64,000 nt of DNA. It comes from Geosporobacter ferrireducens. Lineage in GTDB: Bacteria; Bacillota; Clostridia; Peptostreptococcales; Thermotaleaceae. The translations under genes and the position numbers were made by a program. The DNA is taken from the NCBI RefSeq assembly GCF_001750685.1, contig NZ_CP017269.1, positions 2,397,416 through 2,461,415 of the forward strand, written 5' to 3'. Within the stretch, counting starts at the first letter, position 1. Each line of letters starts with the position of its first letter. The notes below the pieces were generated by a model. It ran no database searches, was not told the DNA's origin, and saw only the letters and a program-made list of their open reading frames with translations. Of this stretch, positions 17,196-25,492 are shown one piece after another.

Positions 17196-17690
17196 TTAAA
17201 AGCCTCCTTTTTGTTCTGCATTTTTAATAAGATTCATTCTCATTTTTTCCAGTATTTCCACCATTTTATTGATTTCTTCTACATCTACCCCATGCAGCAT
17301 CTCCTTTGACCAATTTTTATAGGCTTCCATTACTTCTTCTATATATGCTTTCCCCCTTTCTGTGATGGCAGCTAACACCTTTCTTCTGTCTTCCTTATCC
17401 CTGATCCGGCGTACATAACCCTGCTTTTCCAACCTATCGATTAAACCGGTTATATTCCCTTTTGTTACCAGCATCCGCTCTCCTATTTCCGATAAAATCA
17501 TGCCGCTTTCATCCCCTTTATACAGGATCACCAGCACATTAAATTTCGTATTGGATATTCCAAATTTGGAGAAAAACCGGTTGTGGATTTCTTCTAGCAG
17601 TTCTGTCGTTTTTTTCAATTCTACAATACTTTTGTTCTCAATTTCATGAACCCACAAATAGCTTTCTGATATTTTCTTAAGTTTTTCCAA
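17196..17690 (-). CDS. MarR-family transcriptional repressor of the pump operon
   Basis: 164 residues with a winged helix: LSEIGERMLVTKGNITGLIDRLEKQGYV is the recognition region (about 62-90), followed by the wing motif RDKEDRRKVLAAIT with the family's conserved D-R-R. MarR proteins bind as dimers to palindromes and release DNA on binding a phenolic or drug-like ligand. It is the first gene of the operon, directly followed by tolC-, hlyD- and RND-type genes. A 28-bp perfect palindrome lies over the promoter 45-75 bp upstream of its start, so autorepression and ligand-induced pump expression are likely. Seven bases before the ATG is GAGGAGTG. Confidence 0.9.
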   Translation of the reverse strand: MEKLKKISESYLWVHEIENKSIVELKKTTELLEEIHNRFFSKFGISNTKFNVLVILYKGDESGMILSEIGERMLVTKGNITGLIDRLEKQGYVRRIRDKEDRRKVLAAITERGKAYIEEVMEAYKNWSKEMLHGVDVEEINKMVEILEKMRMNLIKNAEQKGGF

Positions 17691-17726
17691 TCCATATTCA
17701 CTCCTCGATTCAATTTATATATTTAT

Positions 17727-17755
17727 ATTATATATGTATATAGTTTATGTGTAAA
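17727..17755 (-). promoter_or_regulatory. sigma-A promoter of the marR-tolC-hlyD-RND operon
   Basis: Minus strand: -35 TTTACA (17750-17755), a 17-bp spacer, and -10 TATAAT (17727-17732). It lies about 37 bp upstream of the marR start and overlaps the palindromic operator. Confidence 0.8.
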
Positions 17756-17763
17756 CTATATAC
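17736..17763. promoter_or_regulatory. MarR-type palindromic operator
   Basis: Perfect inverted repeat with 12-bp arms GTATATAGTTTA and its complement around a 4-bp centre TGTG. It covers the -35 element and most of the spacer of the promoter, so bound repressor would exclude RNA polymerase. Assignment to the adjacent MarR is inferred from position. Confidence 0.8.
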
Positions 17764-17801
17764 CGTTAAATTATATGGGGAAAATTTTTTTGTTCAACAT
17801 A

Positions 17802-17846
17802 AAAAGACCCTTTACTGACGATATAACCGTCAATAAAGGGTCTTCT
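17802..17846 (-). terminator. intrinsic terminator after the SLH protein gene
   Basis: Arms AAGACCCTTTA and TAAAGGGTCTT, extended by TTGACG/CGTCAG, form a long stem with a short loop. The minus-strand product ends in TTTTTATG. It also isolates the marR operon. Confidence 0.85.
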
Positions 17847-17863
17847 TTAAAGCTTATAAATGA

Positions 17864-19744
17864 TTAATCCAACTGAATAATTCTTCTTGCAATAAACCAG
17901 TCATCTTCATAGTAACCTTCTATCAGCACCTCATCTCCACTAACCAATTGGGACAGTCTCATGCTTGTACCCGCACTGGACAGGATGGTTGTATCATCGG
18001 TGATTTCTACAAATACGGATTCTATTCTTCCTGTAGAAGTGTCTGTATATTCTACTCTCAGTCTGTCAAGGTCTTTGTATACCCGTGTGATTTCCCCCAT
18101 AATTACGTTTTTATCTCCGCTTTTTTTGGCGTCGATACGGGTTACAACTTTATTCTCCATTTGCAACTCTACAGTATATCCCGGGCGCAGATCATATATC
18201 TTTACATCTTCCCGATCCATTCTTATGGTCGCACTATTCGATACCTCATAAGTATACTCTTCTTTATCATCCCTGGAAGTGATTGTTATTTTCGTAGGAT
18301 TTCCTAGGGTAATGGCCTTGATGCTGCCCTCATCCTTGCTTTTTGTCGTACGGGATATGGCGCGTATATCTGTGGCTCTATTGTATTCAACCGTAACTGT
18401 TATGATATCCCCTACAGCTAAATCAATAATGTCTACTTTTTTATTATCCCGTCTGATATAGGCTTTGTCATCAATTTCAAATTCCAGGCTTTGTTCGTTA
18501 TTGATCTTTACTTTTATTTTATAGTATTGATTTGACTCTAAAACCCCATCATAGATAACCCGGCTTTCTTCGACCGTAATCTTTACAGCTTTTTGGCCAA
18601 TCGCCACGATAGAAACCTGTTCTCCTTCTACCAAGCGGCTGGCTGATATTGCTTTTTTATCCCTAAGAATATCCGTATCTTCGTCAATTGTATATTCCTT
18701 TTTATAGACTGCATCAAATTTATCTTTAACAATCAATAGATAGTAGTCATCCATACTGATCACACGGTCTACAAACCCTTCAAATACCACAGAACTATTG
18801 TCTATTTCTATCAATGTCAGCTTGTTATTATTGTCCATGGTGAGCTTTAGTACATCTCCTGCACGGATATCTACCGCCCGTTTAATGGAGCCGTCTTTTT
18901 TTACCGTAACACTGGCATCTAAACTATATACCTCCACATTAGACTTTTCATCCTTCACCACCAGCATGGTACCGTCACTGTTGACGTAGTCTGCGATCAT
19001 TGTTTTTTGGTTCGCAGGCTGCTGTGTTTCAGTTTTCGGCGGCTGCACCACTACCGGGGCTGAATTGTCTTGTTTAAACAGCAAATCATATACCTTAGAA
19101 CAGATAACTGCCATCTCTGCTCTTGTAATAGAATTGTTTGGATTGAATTTGTTCTGCGCATCTCCCGTAATGATCCCTTTCCTTGCAAGTAAATCCACAT
19201 AGGGAGTGCCTGCTTTAATAATCATTTCCGCATCTTGAAAGCTTAATATAGGGAGTGGATCTAGATCCTCGTCCATGTTCAGTGCCTTTCCTGCAAAAAT
19301 AGCCACATCAACTCTCCGTGCATTGGCAGCCTTACCGTTCTTTACGAAGTTTTTAACTTCTTGTGCTGTTACAATCTGATTGCTCAACGCATATCCTACC
19401 GCTGTATGGGCCCAGGAAGGTATGTTGGCATCCTGCAGTGTTTTTTGATTTGTTGATGATATCGCAGATCCTGTTGATAACTGATTGGTAGCCTCAAGGG
19501 TTTTATATATCATTTGTAATGCTTCTATGTATGTAACCGGATCACTGGGTTTAAAAAGTACCTGCAGTGTTTTTTCATCTATACTTCCCTTAATGATTTC
19601 TTTGTCCGCCATTTTATTGATGTATTCTGTTGCCCAGGGTACACTGTTTATGTCCGAAAAAATACTTGCCGCATGACTGGCAATAGCGCTAAATAAGAAA
19701 ATCGTCGTGATGAAAAGCAAGCAAATCCGCTTTTTGTAATTCAT
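17864..19744 (-). CDS. SLH-domain surface protein with repeated beta-type domains
   Basis: 626 residues. A signal peptide (cut near ASHAA) is followed by three SLH motifs at about 28-85, 105-160 and 165-225; the third has ARKGIITGDAQNKFNPNNSITRAEMA. SLH domains bind pyruvylated secondary wall polymer and hold the protein on the cell surface. A Pro/Gln-rich linker (about 232-246) leads to about 370 residues of short beta-type repeats built around L-GD-V and related patterns. A similar repeat type occurs in the 933-residue SLH protein at 37975-40773. No enzymatic motif is visible, so a structural role is likely. Start: GGAGGG ten bases before the ATG. Confidence 0.85.
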   Translation of the reverse strand: MNYKKRICLLFITTIFLFSAIASHAASIFSDINSVPWATEYINKMADKEIIKGSIDEKTLQVLFKPSDPVTYIEALQMIYKTLEATNQLSTGSAISSTNQKTLQDANIPSWAHTAVGYALSNQIVTAQEVKNFVKNGKAANARRVDVAIFAGKALNMDEDLDPLPILSFQDAEMIIKAGTPYVDLLARKGIITGDAQNKFNPNNSITRAEMAVICSKVYDLLFKQDNSAPVVVQPPKTETQQPANQKTMIADYVNSDGTMLVVKDEKSNVEVYSLDASVTVKKDGSIKRAVDIRAGDVLKLTMDNNNKLTLIEIDNSSVVFEGFVDRVISMDDYYLLIVKDKFDAVYKKEYTIDEDTDILRDKKAISASRLVEGEQVSIVAIGQKAVKITVEESRVIYDGVLESNQYYKIKVKINNEQSLEFEIDDKAYIRRDNKKVDIIDLAVGDIITVTVEYNRATDIRAISRTTKSKDEGSIKAITLGNPTKITITSRDDKEEYTYEVSNSATIRMDREDVKIYDLRPGYTVELQMENKVVTRIDAKKSGDKNVIMGEITRVYKDLDRLRVEYTDTSTGRIESVFVEITDDTTILSSAGTSMRLSQLVSGDEVLIEGYYEDDWFIARRIIQLD

Positions 19745-19923
19745 AAATGCAATTCCCTCCTATCATATTTTCTAAATGGTTACTTGTTGTTCGTATCAAA
19801 GTTCTACATCTCCTGCCATGAATCCTTTTTTTTCCGTCTTCTGTAACAGAATAGTAATATTTTTTCTTGACCCAATCTAAAGTACATCCAGTCTGAAATA
19901 TTATTTAATATTACAAAAATAAC

Positions 19924-19944
19924 GGGTTGCAATATTTGCAACCC
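19924..19944 (-). terminator. possible terminator downstream of stalk-TolC gene
   Basis: A perfect 9-bp stem (GGGTTGCAA and TTGCAACCC) with a 3-nt loop is followed on the minus strand by GTTATTTTTG. It lies 190 nt past the gene, so the assignment is tentative. Confidence 0.45.
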
Positions 19945-19975
19945 CTGCAGAAGGCTTTGACATTTCTGAAAAATA

Positions 19976-20000
19976 GGGACGACATGAAGCCATCCCCTAC
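19976..20000 (+). repeat. CCCTAC-family palindrome, degenerate
   Basis: Left arm GGGACGAC, right arm decayed to AGCCATCCC, tail CTAC kept. Confidence 0.55.
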
Positions 20001-20015
20001 ATTAGCGCTTCTTTT

Positions 20016-20040
20016 GTAGGGGCAGGCCTTGTGTCTGCCC
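20016..20040 (-). repeat. CCCTAC-family palindrome, inverted copy (GGGCAG class)
   Basis: Arms GGGCAG and CTGCCC with the CCTAC tail on the minus strand; one of only two copies in this orientation. Confidence 0.7.
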
Positions 20041-20050
20041 ACTTCATACA

Positions 20051-20073
20051 CGGGACGACACACAGGTCCCTAC
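20051..20073 (+). repeat. CCCTAC-family palindrome, GGGAC class
   Basis: Arms GGGAC and GTCCC, tail CTAC; third copy within 100 bp. Confidence 0.6.
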
Positions 20074-20136
20074 CAATATCAGCAAAACAAGCGGCCTTAA
20101 ATTAAATTTTTCAGTCACAGATCTGTAAGGTTCTAC

Positions 20137-21621
20137 CTATAACAGATGAGGGTTTTCTATAGAAACCTTCAGTTGATTGTGCTGTACTGCCATCTTTTTC
20201 AAAGCAAATTCAATCTGTTCTAAGCTTAAGTACTGCTCTTCCAAATCTAAAGCAGTGATCAGTCCTGCATTAAATTGTGTCTCTAATAGCTTAATAGAGC
20301 TGTTTAACTTCTCTATAGCTATTTGCTGCAGCTTATAGTTTTCTTCAATTTGCTTTGCCTGGTTATAAAGGGACCGAATAGTTTCTTCATAGTTTTTCTT
20401 TGAACTCGCCAGTGATGTTTTGGCACTGGATATATCCATCTGCTTTACTACATATGAATCCAGTCCCGCATTGTATTCATATAGTTTTAATCCCAGTTCC
20501 AAAAGTTCAATCTGCTGCTCTTGATACCAGATATTCGGCAGACTTGGAACTTTAGATTTTGCATACTGATCGATATCAGCAATTTCCAATGGTTTGTAGT
20601 CAAAATCTTCATCCGAGGTATATCGTGTATCCAACGGCAATCCTAACAGTTCATTTAAACTCTCATAGGCATTTTCTAAATTCTGCTCAAGGATTTGTTT
20701 CTGTTTCTTTTCTTGCGCTAGGTTCTTCTGTGCCATGTCTAAATTAAACTTACTCTCCATGCCGGTATCATACAAAGTTTGTACCCGCTTTAACTTGTTT
20801 TCATAATTTTTTACCGTTTCTTCCGTCAATGCCAATTCAACTTTTTGAAGATTAATGGCATCAATTGCATTTTTTACTTGAACCCCAATATTTTCTTCTG
20901 TAAGCTCAATCTGCTTTTCAGCCCATCTTCTATTTAATTGTAAAGATTTTTGGGTTTGGATTTGAGATGGACTATAGTGTCCTAAGTTTACAACAAAGCT
21001 GTCGTTTTGCTCTTCTGCTTTTTTAAGCGCCTTTTGTTTAAGTTCAAAATCATGACTGCTTTTTAAAGCCAATGCGATTGCTTCTTCCGTGCTTATATGT
21101 CTTTGAGCAGTTTCTGTTGACTTATTAGCCGGTTCTGCCGGTTTACTTGTACTTTCTACTTTTTCAGAGACTGGTTCTTTTTTAGCAGTTTGAATATTAA
21201 TCTTTTTCGTATCTTGATCCCATTGCACTTCAGCTCCCAATGCTTCGCTGACAAACCTTAAGGGAATCATGGTTCTACCATCTACTATTTTCGGTTGAAC
21301 CTCCAGTTGTACTTTTTCATTATTTTGGGAAGCAAAATAGGAACCAATGGTTAGCGCTATCTCCGTATTCTCTTTCTTTCCTTTTACGGTTTTTGTCGTC
21401 TCATCCCATTGAACCTCTGCTCCTAAAGTTTCAAATACGCCACGCATCGGAATCAGCGTTCTGCCATTTTCTATCTGTGGCATTACATCATAAGCTTGTT
21501 CTACATTGTCTATGAAGATTTTAGGTGAATTGTTTATAACTTCTTGCCCGCTTGCGATATTGGTTGTAAATATAGCACAGGACAGGACAAAGAAGGTTGT
21601 CATCTTTGCAACGCTTTTCAC
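20137..21621 (-). CDS. stalk-domain (Cu_amine_oxidN1) fused to TolC-like coiled-coil protein
   Basis: 494 residues. A signal peptide (cut near NIASG) is followed by a complete copper-amine-oxidase-N-type stalk domain (about 32-145) with the paired motifs GRTLIPMRGVFETLGAEVQWD and GRTMIPLRFVSEALGAEVQWD. A charged linker comes next. From residue 175, STEEAIALALKSS opens a TolC/OEP-like domain of long helices with LYDTGMESKFNLDMAQKNL and FNAGLITALDLEEQYLSL, the two repeats of that family. I do not know this fusion as a described architecture. The GTG start overlaps the stop of the upstream stalk-domain gene (GTGA). The TolC part may act as an envelope tube or purely as a coiled coil; nothing shows an outer membrane. 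Confidence 0.8.
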   Translation of the reverse strand: MKSVAKMTTFFVLSCAIFTTNIASGQEVINNSPKIFIDNVEQAYDVMPQIENGRTLIPMRGVFETLGAEVQWDETTKTVKGKKENTEIALTIGSYFASQNNEKVQLEVQPKIVDGRTMIPLRFVSEALGAEVQWDQDTKKINIQTAKKEPVSEKVESTSKPAEPANKSTETAQRHISTEEAIALALKSSHDFELKQKALKKAEEQNDSFVVNLGHYSPSQIQTQKSLQLNRRWAEKQIELTEENIGVQVKNAIDAINLQKVELALTEETVKNYENKLKRVQTLYDTGMESKFNLDMAQKNLAQEKKQKQILEQNLENAYESLNELLGLPLDTRYTSDEDFDYKPLEIADIDQYAKSKVPSLPNIWYQEQQIELLELGLKLYEYNAGLDSYVVKQMDISSAKTSLASSKKNYEETIRSLYNQAKQIEENYKLQQIAIEKLNSSIKLLETQFNAGLITALDLEEQYLSLEQIEFALKKMAVQHNQLKVSIENPHLL

Positions 21622-22373
21622 TCTTTTTCAACCCCTTCTAAAGATATATTGAATTCTATGGTATGTTTCTTTTGATTCATGTCATTTTCCAATACGGTAA
21701 GTACTAAATCTAAGTTTTGTGAACCAGACCGGATTTGGGGAAGCATGATATAGCCTTCTTTTTTTTCATCTTTTCTGACATCACTGTACCATTTGGTATC
21801 TAATTTATGGGCTGCTACTTTTGACATAGCGTATTCAACGCCATCTACTGTAATCTTGCTTTCACTTTGGAGAAGCTGCAGTGGTGTCGTACGTTTATTC
21901 TCCAATACAACATGGACTTTCCACTCCCCATTATCTTCTGTAACGGCCGCTACCCCGATCAACATTTCTAGAGAATCCTTTGAAATGGACGGTTTTTGAT
22001 AATTTTTTTGTACCGGCTTAGGGGTTTCTTTTGGAGTTTCTATCTCCTCTTTTTCTTTTTCTATTATTTCATTTTCCTGCTTGATAGGCAACTGCGTAAT
22101 CTTTACGATTTTATTCTCACTGTCCCACTCCACTTCCCCGCCCATTTCCTCTGCTACAAAGCGGGTAGGCACATAAATCCGGTCCCGATACTGCAATACA
22201 TTATAACTTTGGGGAAGAGATTTTATTTCTCCATTGATTTCAAAACGTATTAAATTGTCTACCACTGCAGTAACAATGTTGCCGGATGGATTGGCAAAGG
22301 TTTGGGCGCCAAAAGTACAGATTGCGCCAATTAAAACGCCTGCCGTTAATATTTTAAATTCACGATATTTCAT
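21618..22373 (-). CDS. secreted stalk-domain (Cu_amine_oxidN1) protein
   Basis: 251 residues. An N-terminal membrane/signal segment (about 8-28) is followed by one stalk half-domain with DRIYVPTRFVAEEMGGEVEWDSENK (about 67-92). A Glu/Lys/Pro-rich linker (about 98-125) leads to a C-terminal beta-type domain (about 130-251) without recognised motifs, somewhat like the DUF4352 or telomeric-repeat-type folds seen in lipoproteins. The gene has a clear GGAGGG site and shares GTGA with the downstream fusion gene, so the two products are made together and probably act together at the cell surface. Function unknown. Confidence 0.7.
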   Translation of the reverse strand: MKYREFKILTAGVLIGAICTFGAQTFANPSGNIVTAVVDNLIRFEINGEIKSLPQSYNVLQYRDRIYVPTRFVAEEMGGEVEWDSENKIVKITQLPIKQENEIIEKEKEEIETPKETPKPVQKNYQKPSISKDSLEMLIGVAAVTEDNGEWKVHVVLENKRTTPLQLLQSESKITVDGVEYAMSKVAAHKLDTKWYSDVRKDEKKEGYIMLPQIRSGSQNLDLVLTVLENDMNQKKHTIEFNISLEGVEKE

Positions 22374-22481
22374 TACATACCCTCCTTACTTTTAGTTTGC
22401 CTTTATTATATCATAGTTTGTTACTGCTATAAATTCAAATCTTTATTACAAATAGCTTACAAAAATATTACAAAAGATATA

Positions 22482-22509
22482 AAAATGGACTCCTATAGGA
22501 GTCCATTTT
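22482..22509 (-). terminator. strong intrinsic terminator of the S-layer-type gene
   Basis: AAAATGGACTCC and its complement form a long perfect stem with a 4-nt centre; minus-strand product ends TTTTTATA. It lies 13 nt past the stop codon. Confidence 0.85.
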
Positions 22510-22521
22510 CGTTTTTAATAA

Positions 22522-24807
22522 TTATTGAGTAACTGTTACAGTTCTTGTTGCCTCATCCCAATCTATTTGTGCACCAAGTGCTTGTGCAACGTATCTGATC
22601 GGAAGAACTGTACGGCCATCTTTAACCATAGCAGCTGTATCCATTGGAACTACAGTTCCGTTTACAGTTAAGTTCTTGCTTCCGATAGTCATTGTAGCGA
22701 TTCTGTCGCCTTTCATGATTGTTACTGTTTTTGTGTTTGCATTCCATACGATATTGCTTTCAGCAACACCTACTGCATCAGCAACATATCTGATCGGTAA
22801 GAATGTTCTGCCGTCTTGGATGAATGCTGCAACATCCATTGTTTTTTCAACTTCTACATTACCTTGAAGTACTGTATAAGTTGCACTGTCAATTACGAAT
22901 TTAGCTGTTGTAGCAATGTTTCCATCTGCTTTTGTAACTACATTTACATAGTCAAAACGAGCTACTCTAGAAGAGAAATCATAGTAATCTTTATTTTGCA
23001 CTAATGCATTTTCTTTTACGTCTACTTGGAATGCACCTTCTGGTACATTTCTATCGAATGTCATTTGGATTCCAGATACTTTGATAGTTGAAGCCTTTGT
23101 AGAGTCTCCATCTACATAAACAAGGATCTTGTCACCATCAACATCAGAATCATCTGTGTTAAGATCAATATCTCCATCGATTACTTCGAATGAAGCATCA
23201 TTAAACTTCATGCCATAATTGTCTTTGAATTGAAGAGTGAAATATTTACCTTTTCCACCTTGGATTGCTCCTGGATAGTTTTCTTTGATGATAATGTCAG
23301 CACCATCTTGTTTTTGTACGCCTGTTCTTACATCAGTAACTTTTGTTTCAACTGTTACCGGTGCAAGAGCTTTTGCGATTACCATTTCTTGTGTTTCAAT
23401 ACCAGCACCGCTTACTGTTAATACTACATCACCTGTAAATGTACCTTTAACAGTAATCGGAATTTCTAACTCGTACTTCACTTTTTTATCTGTTTGACCT
23501 CCACGGTCTACTGTAATTGACCACTCATCATTCTTGTTAAGCTCGTCAAGTGCAGTACCAGTTTTGCTAGATCCTTCTGTATCAAATTTTGATACTTTTC
23601 CGCTCTTTGTTGCATTTGTTACAGTTACGAATAAATCATCTGCTGATGTTCCTGTAATAACCTTTGTTCCGGAAGATAATTCGAAATCGATATCTCTACC
23701 ATTAACCAATGAATTCTCTACAGTTTCTTCAATTGTAACTTTTGCCACATAATCTTCGTCTACTCTACCAGCAAATACTTCGATTACTTCTTCTACTTCA
23801 ACACTAACTCCATAATCTTTGTATTTAGCAATTAATAATCCTGATTCAGAAGAAATATCTGAGCTAGTTCCAGTGATGCTTACTAGCACTTCGCCGTAGC
23901 TAGCATCTTTTGATATATTGAATATTGGGTTGATGATAATAGAACCTCTTGTAGTTGATGGTCCTGTAACTTTAAACTCTAATTTTAAATCTCTACCATT
24001 GTTCTCATCAATTGAAACTTTAGGTCTGTTGTCAACTGAAGTCGTATTTGTTCTGTCAATATTTAAGTTCTCAAACTTAAATCCAGTACCTTCAATTAAC
24101 ATATTTTCATGCCATTTCATATCCTTAGGCAATCTTAGCGTAAGCTTTTGAGTCTTTCCATCTTTAATAGCACCAGCTACAACCTCATCAAGAATAATGC
24201 TTGCACCTTTTTGTGCGCTGCCTCTTGATACAGTTTCAGAAGAACCAACAGTTGTTATTGTTCCACCGCTTTGTCCTACTGCGAATGTGTAAGTTCCTGA
24301 TGATACAGCAGAACTAAGTGCATTGATTGTTACCTTTGCTTCACCTTTGCCTTGGATCTCAGTAATCATTGGTACTTCAAATACTAACTCCTTAGTAGGA
24401 ACTCCGTTTCCATCAACTTCTCTTCCTTGTAAATTCATTTTTACTGTTAAGGAAGTAGCTGTACGCTTTTGGAAAGTAAGGGAAGCACCACTATCGTTAT
24501 TTGCGTATACCGTTCTTGCTACACTGCCTGTTCCAATAGTATTAAACATTTCACTTGTCCATTCAGCGTTGCTTAAATCCAATCTGAACTCAGTGTTTGT
24601 CTTACCAAATTCACCAGCATCTTCTTCTTTGATTCTTAAGATCGGTGCATCTGATTTAAATGGTGATTCTTGTGTTACTTTAAACTCATGATCATCCGCT
24701 ACAGTTGGTACCGCAATTACACGGTTGTCACTTGCAGCAAACGCTGACATTGGCACTAATGAGATAATCATTACAAATGCCAATAATAGTGATAATTTTC
24801 TCTTCAC
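22522..24807 (-). CDS. probable major S-layer protein with C-terminal stalk (Cu_amine_oxidN1) domain
   Basis: 761 residues with a signal peptide (cut near SAFAA). The body (about 30-630) is Thr/Ser/Val/Asp-rich beta-type sequence without enzymatic motifs. Residues about 640-761 are a stalk domain with DGRTFLPIRYVADAVGV and DGRTVLPIRYVAQALGA. Signs of very high expression are the biased codon use, AAAGGAGGG nine bases before the GTG start, a near-consensus promoter (25054-25082), a 240-nt structured leader and a strong terminator. There are no SLH motifs, so the stalk domain may be the wall-binding part; that is inference. The gene stands alone as one transcription unit. It could instead be another abundant surface protein. 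Confidence 0.7.
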   Translation of the reverse strand: MKRKLSLLLAFVMIISLVPMSAFAASDNRVIAVPTVADDHEFKVTQESPFKSDAPILRIKEEDAGEFGKTNTEFRLDLSNAEWTSEMFNTIGTGSVARTVYANNDSGASLTFQKRTATSLTVKMNLQGREVDGNGVPTKELVFEVPMITEIQGKGEAKVTINALSSAVSSGTYTFAVGQSGGTITTVGSSETVSRGSAQKGASIILDEVVAGAIKDGKTQKLTLRLPKDMKWHENMLIEGTGFKFENLNIDRTNTTSVDNRPKVSIDENNGRDLKLEFKVTGPSTTRGSIIINPIFNISKDASYGEVLVSITGTSSDISSESGLLIAKYKDYGVSVEVEEVIEVFAGRVDEDYVAKVTIEETVENSLVNGRDIDFELSSGTKVITGTSADDLFVTVTNATKSGKVSKFDTEGSSKTGTALDELNKNDEWSITVDRGGQTDKKVKYELEIPITVKGTFTGDVVLTVSGAGIETQEMVIAKALAPVTVETKVTDVRTGVQKQDGADIIIKENYPGAIQGGKGKYFTLQFKDNYGMKFNDASFEVIDGDIDLNTDDSDVDGDKILVYVDGDSTKASTIKVSGIQMTFDRNVPEGAFQVDVKENALVQNKDYYDFSSRVARFDYVNVVTKADGNIATTAKFVIDSATYTVLQGNVEVEKTMDVAAFIQDGRTFLPIRYVADAVGVAESNIVWNANTKTVTIMKGDRIATMTIGSKNLTVNGTVVPMDTAAMVKDGRTVLPIRYVAQALGAQIDWDEATRTVTVTQ

Positions 24808-24844
24808 TTAAAATACCCTCCTTTAATAATGTTTGATGTTTTTT

Positions 24845-24857
24845 GGGGGTCACCCCC
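24845..24857 (-). promoter_or_regulatory. GC hairpin in the S-layer gene leader, near the ribosome site
   Basis: GGGGG and CCCCC separated by three bases, followed by an A-run on the minus strand and the AAAGGAGGG site 30 bases later. It is stable despite its small loop and could protect the message or affect initiation. Confidence 0.5.
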
Positions 24858-24976
24858 ATTTTGTAAAATGCTTTATCTTTAGTCATCCATTTCTCCATTC
24901 CTAAGAACAGAATTTTTCAGACCGCCGATAAACTTGCAAGGTTAGGATCACGCCCTCTTGTGAGAGACATTATCCT

Positions 24977-25021
24977 TTGGAAACATATTAACACAGTTTT
25001 ATGTAGCTAATATGTTTCCAA
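24977..25021 (-). promoter_or_regulatory. long leader hairpin of the S-layer gene
   Basis: Perfect 14-bp inverted repeat (TTGGAAACATATTA and its complement) with a 17-nt loop, starting about 25 nt after the predicted transcription start. No known riboswitch class was recognised in the leader. Confidence 0.65.
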
Positions 25022-25053
25022 CGAACAACGTCCTTAGCCATACCCTGAAACCC

Positions 25054-25082
25054 ATTATACCAACTCATTTCTTATCCGTCAA
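25054..25082 (-). promoter_or_regulatory. sigma-A promoter of the S-layer-type gene
   Basis: Minus strand: -35 TTGACG (25077-25082), a 17-bp spacer ending in TTGG, and -10 TATAAT (25054-25059). Transcription should start near 25047, giving a leader of about 240 nt. Confidence 0.8.
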
Positions 25083-25492
25083 CCAATCAAAGGCAGTTGT
25101 AATATAAGTGTAACATTATGTAGTTTCAACTGGATTATGTCCTTGTCTCTATAGTTATTATACATAACCTTTGGAGAAAATACCATTACAGTTATATTAC
25201 AAATGGTTACGTGTGTATTACAAATCAAAAAGTCTTATCTTTTTGCGGTTACCCCTGTAGACAATACCTTTACTTTGACACGGTAATATATATTCTACAG
25301 TTTGTCTGGAATTCCTGCAAATATCAAAAAAATTATTTAATATGCATACGGTTTTCTATGTCTTCTTCTATATACCAGTTTATAAGTCAATGTAAAAGTG
25401 GTAGTATATATAAAGGAGGTTTGCCTTCCCGCAGGTTTATAGAACTATTGGGAAGTAAATTGTAACAATACGAATGAAAGAGGTCTTTTGAG
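25083..25492. other. divergent intergenic region before the UbiA gene
   Basis: No gene is supported; a plus-strand frame at 25211-25465 has no recognisable protein. An interrupted inverted repeat (CTGTAGA at 25255, TCTACAG at 25294) flanks a TTGACA at 25275-25280 that lacks a good -10. A GGGAAG hairpin lies near 25427-25456. The ribosome site for the UbiA gene is AAAGAGGTC. Confidence 0.4.

Larger units (their letters stand above)
19745..20136. other. repeat-rich intergenic region
   Basis: No gene seen. It holds a GGGTTGCAA hairpin and three CCCTAC-family palindromes within 100 bp, listed separately. The promoter for the SLH gene was not clear. Confidence 0.6.

Noticed and set aside
24808-25047. 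Cyclic-di-GMP or other known riboswitch in the S-layer leader
   Set aside because: I looked for the class I and II core motifs and found no convincing match; only hairpins are supported.
25211-25465. Small plus-strand gene upstream of the UbiA gene
   Set aside because: No ribosome site, no recognisable protein pattern, and it spans the hairpin and possible promoter region.
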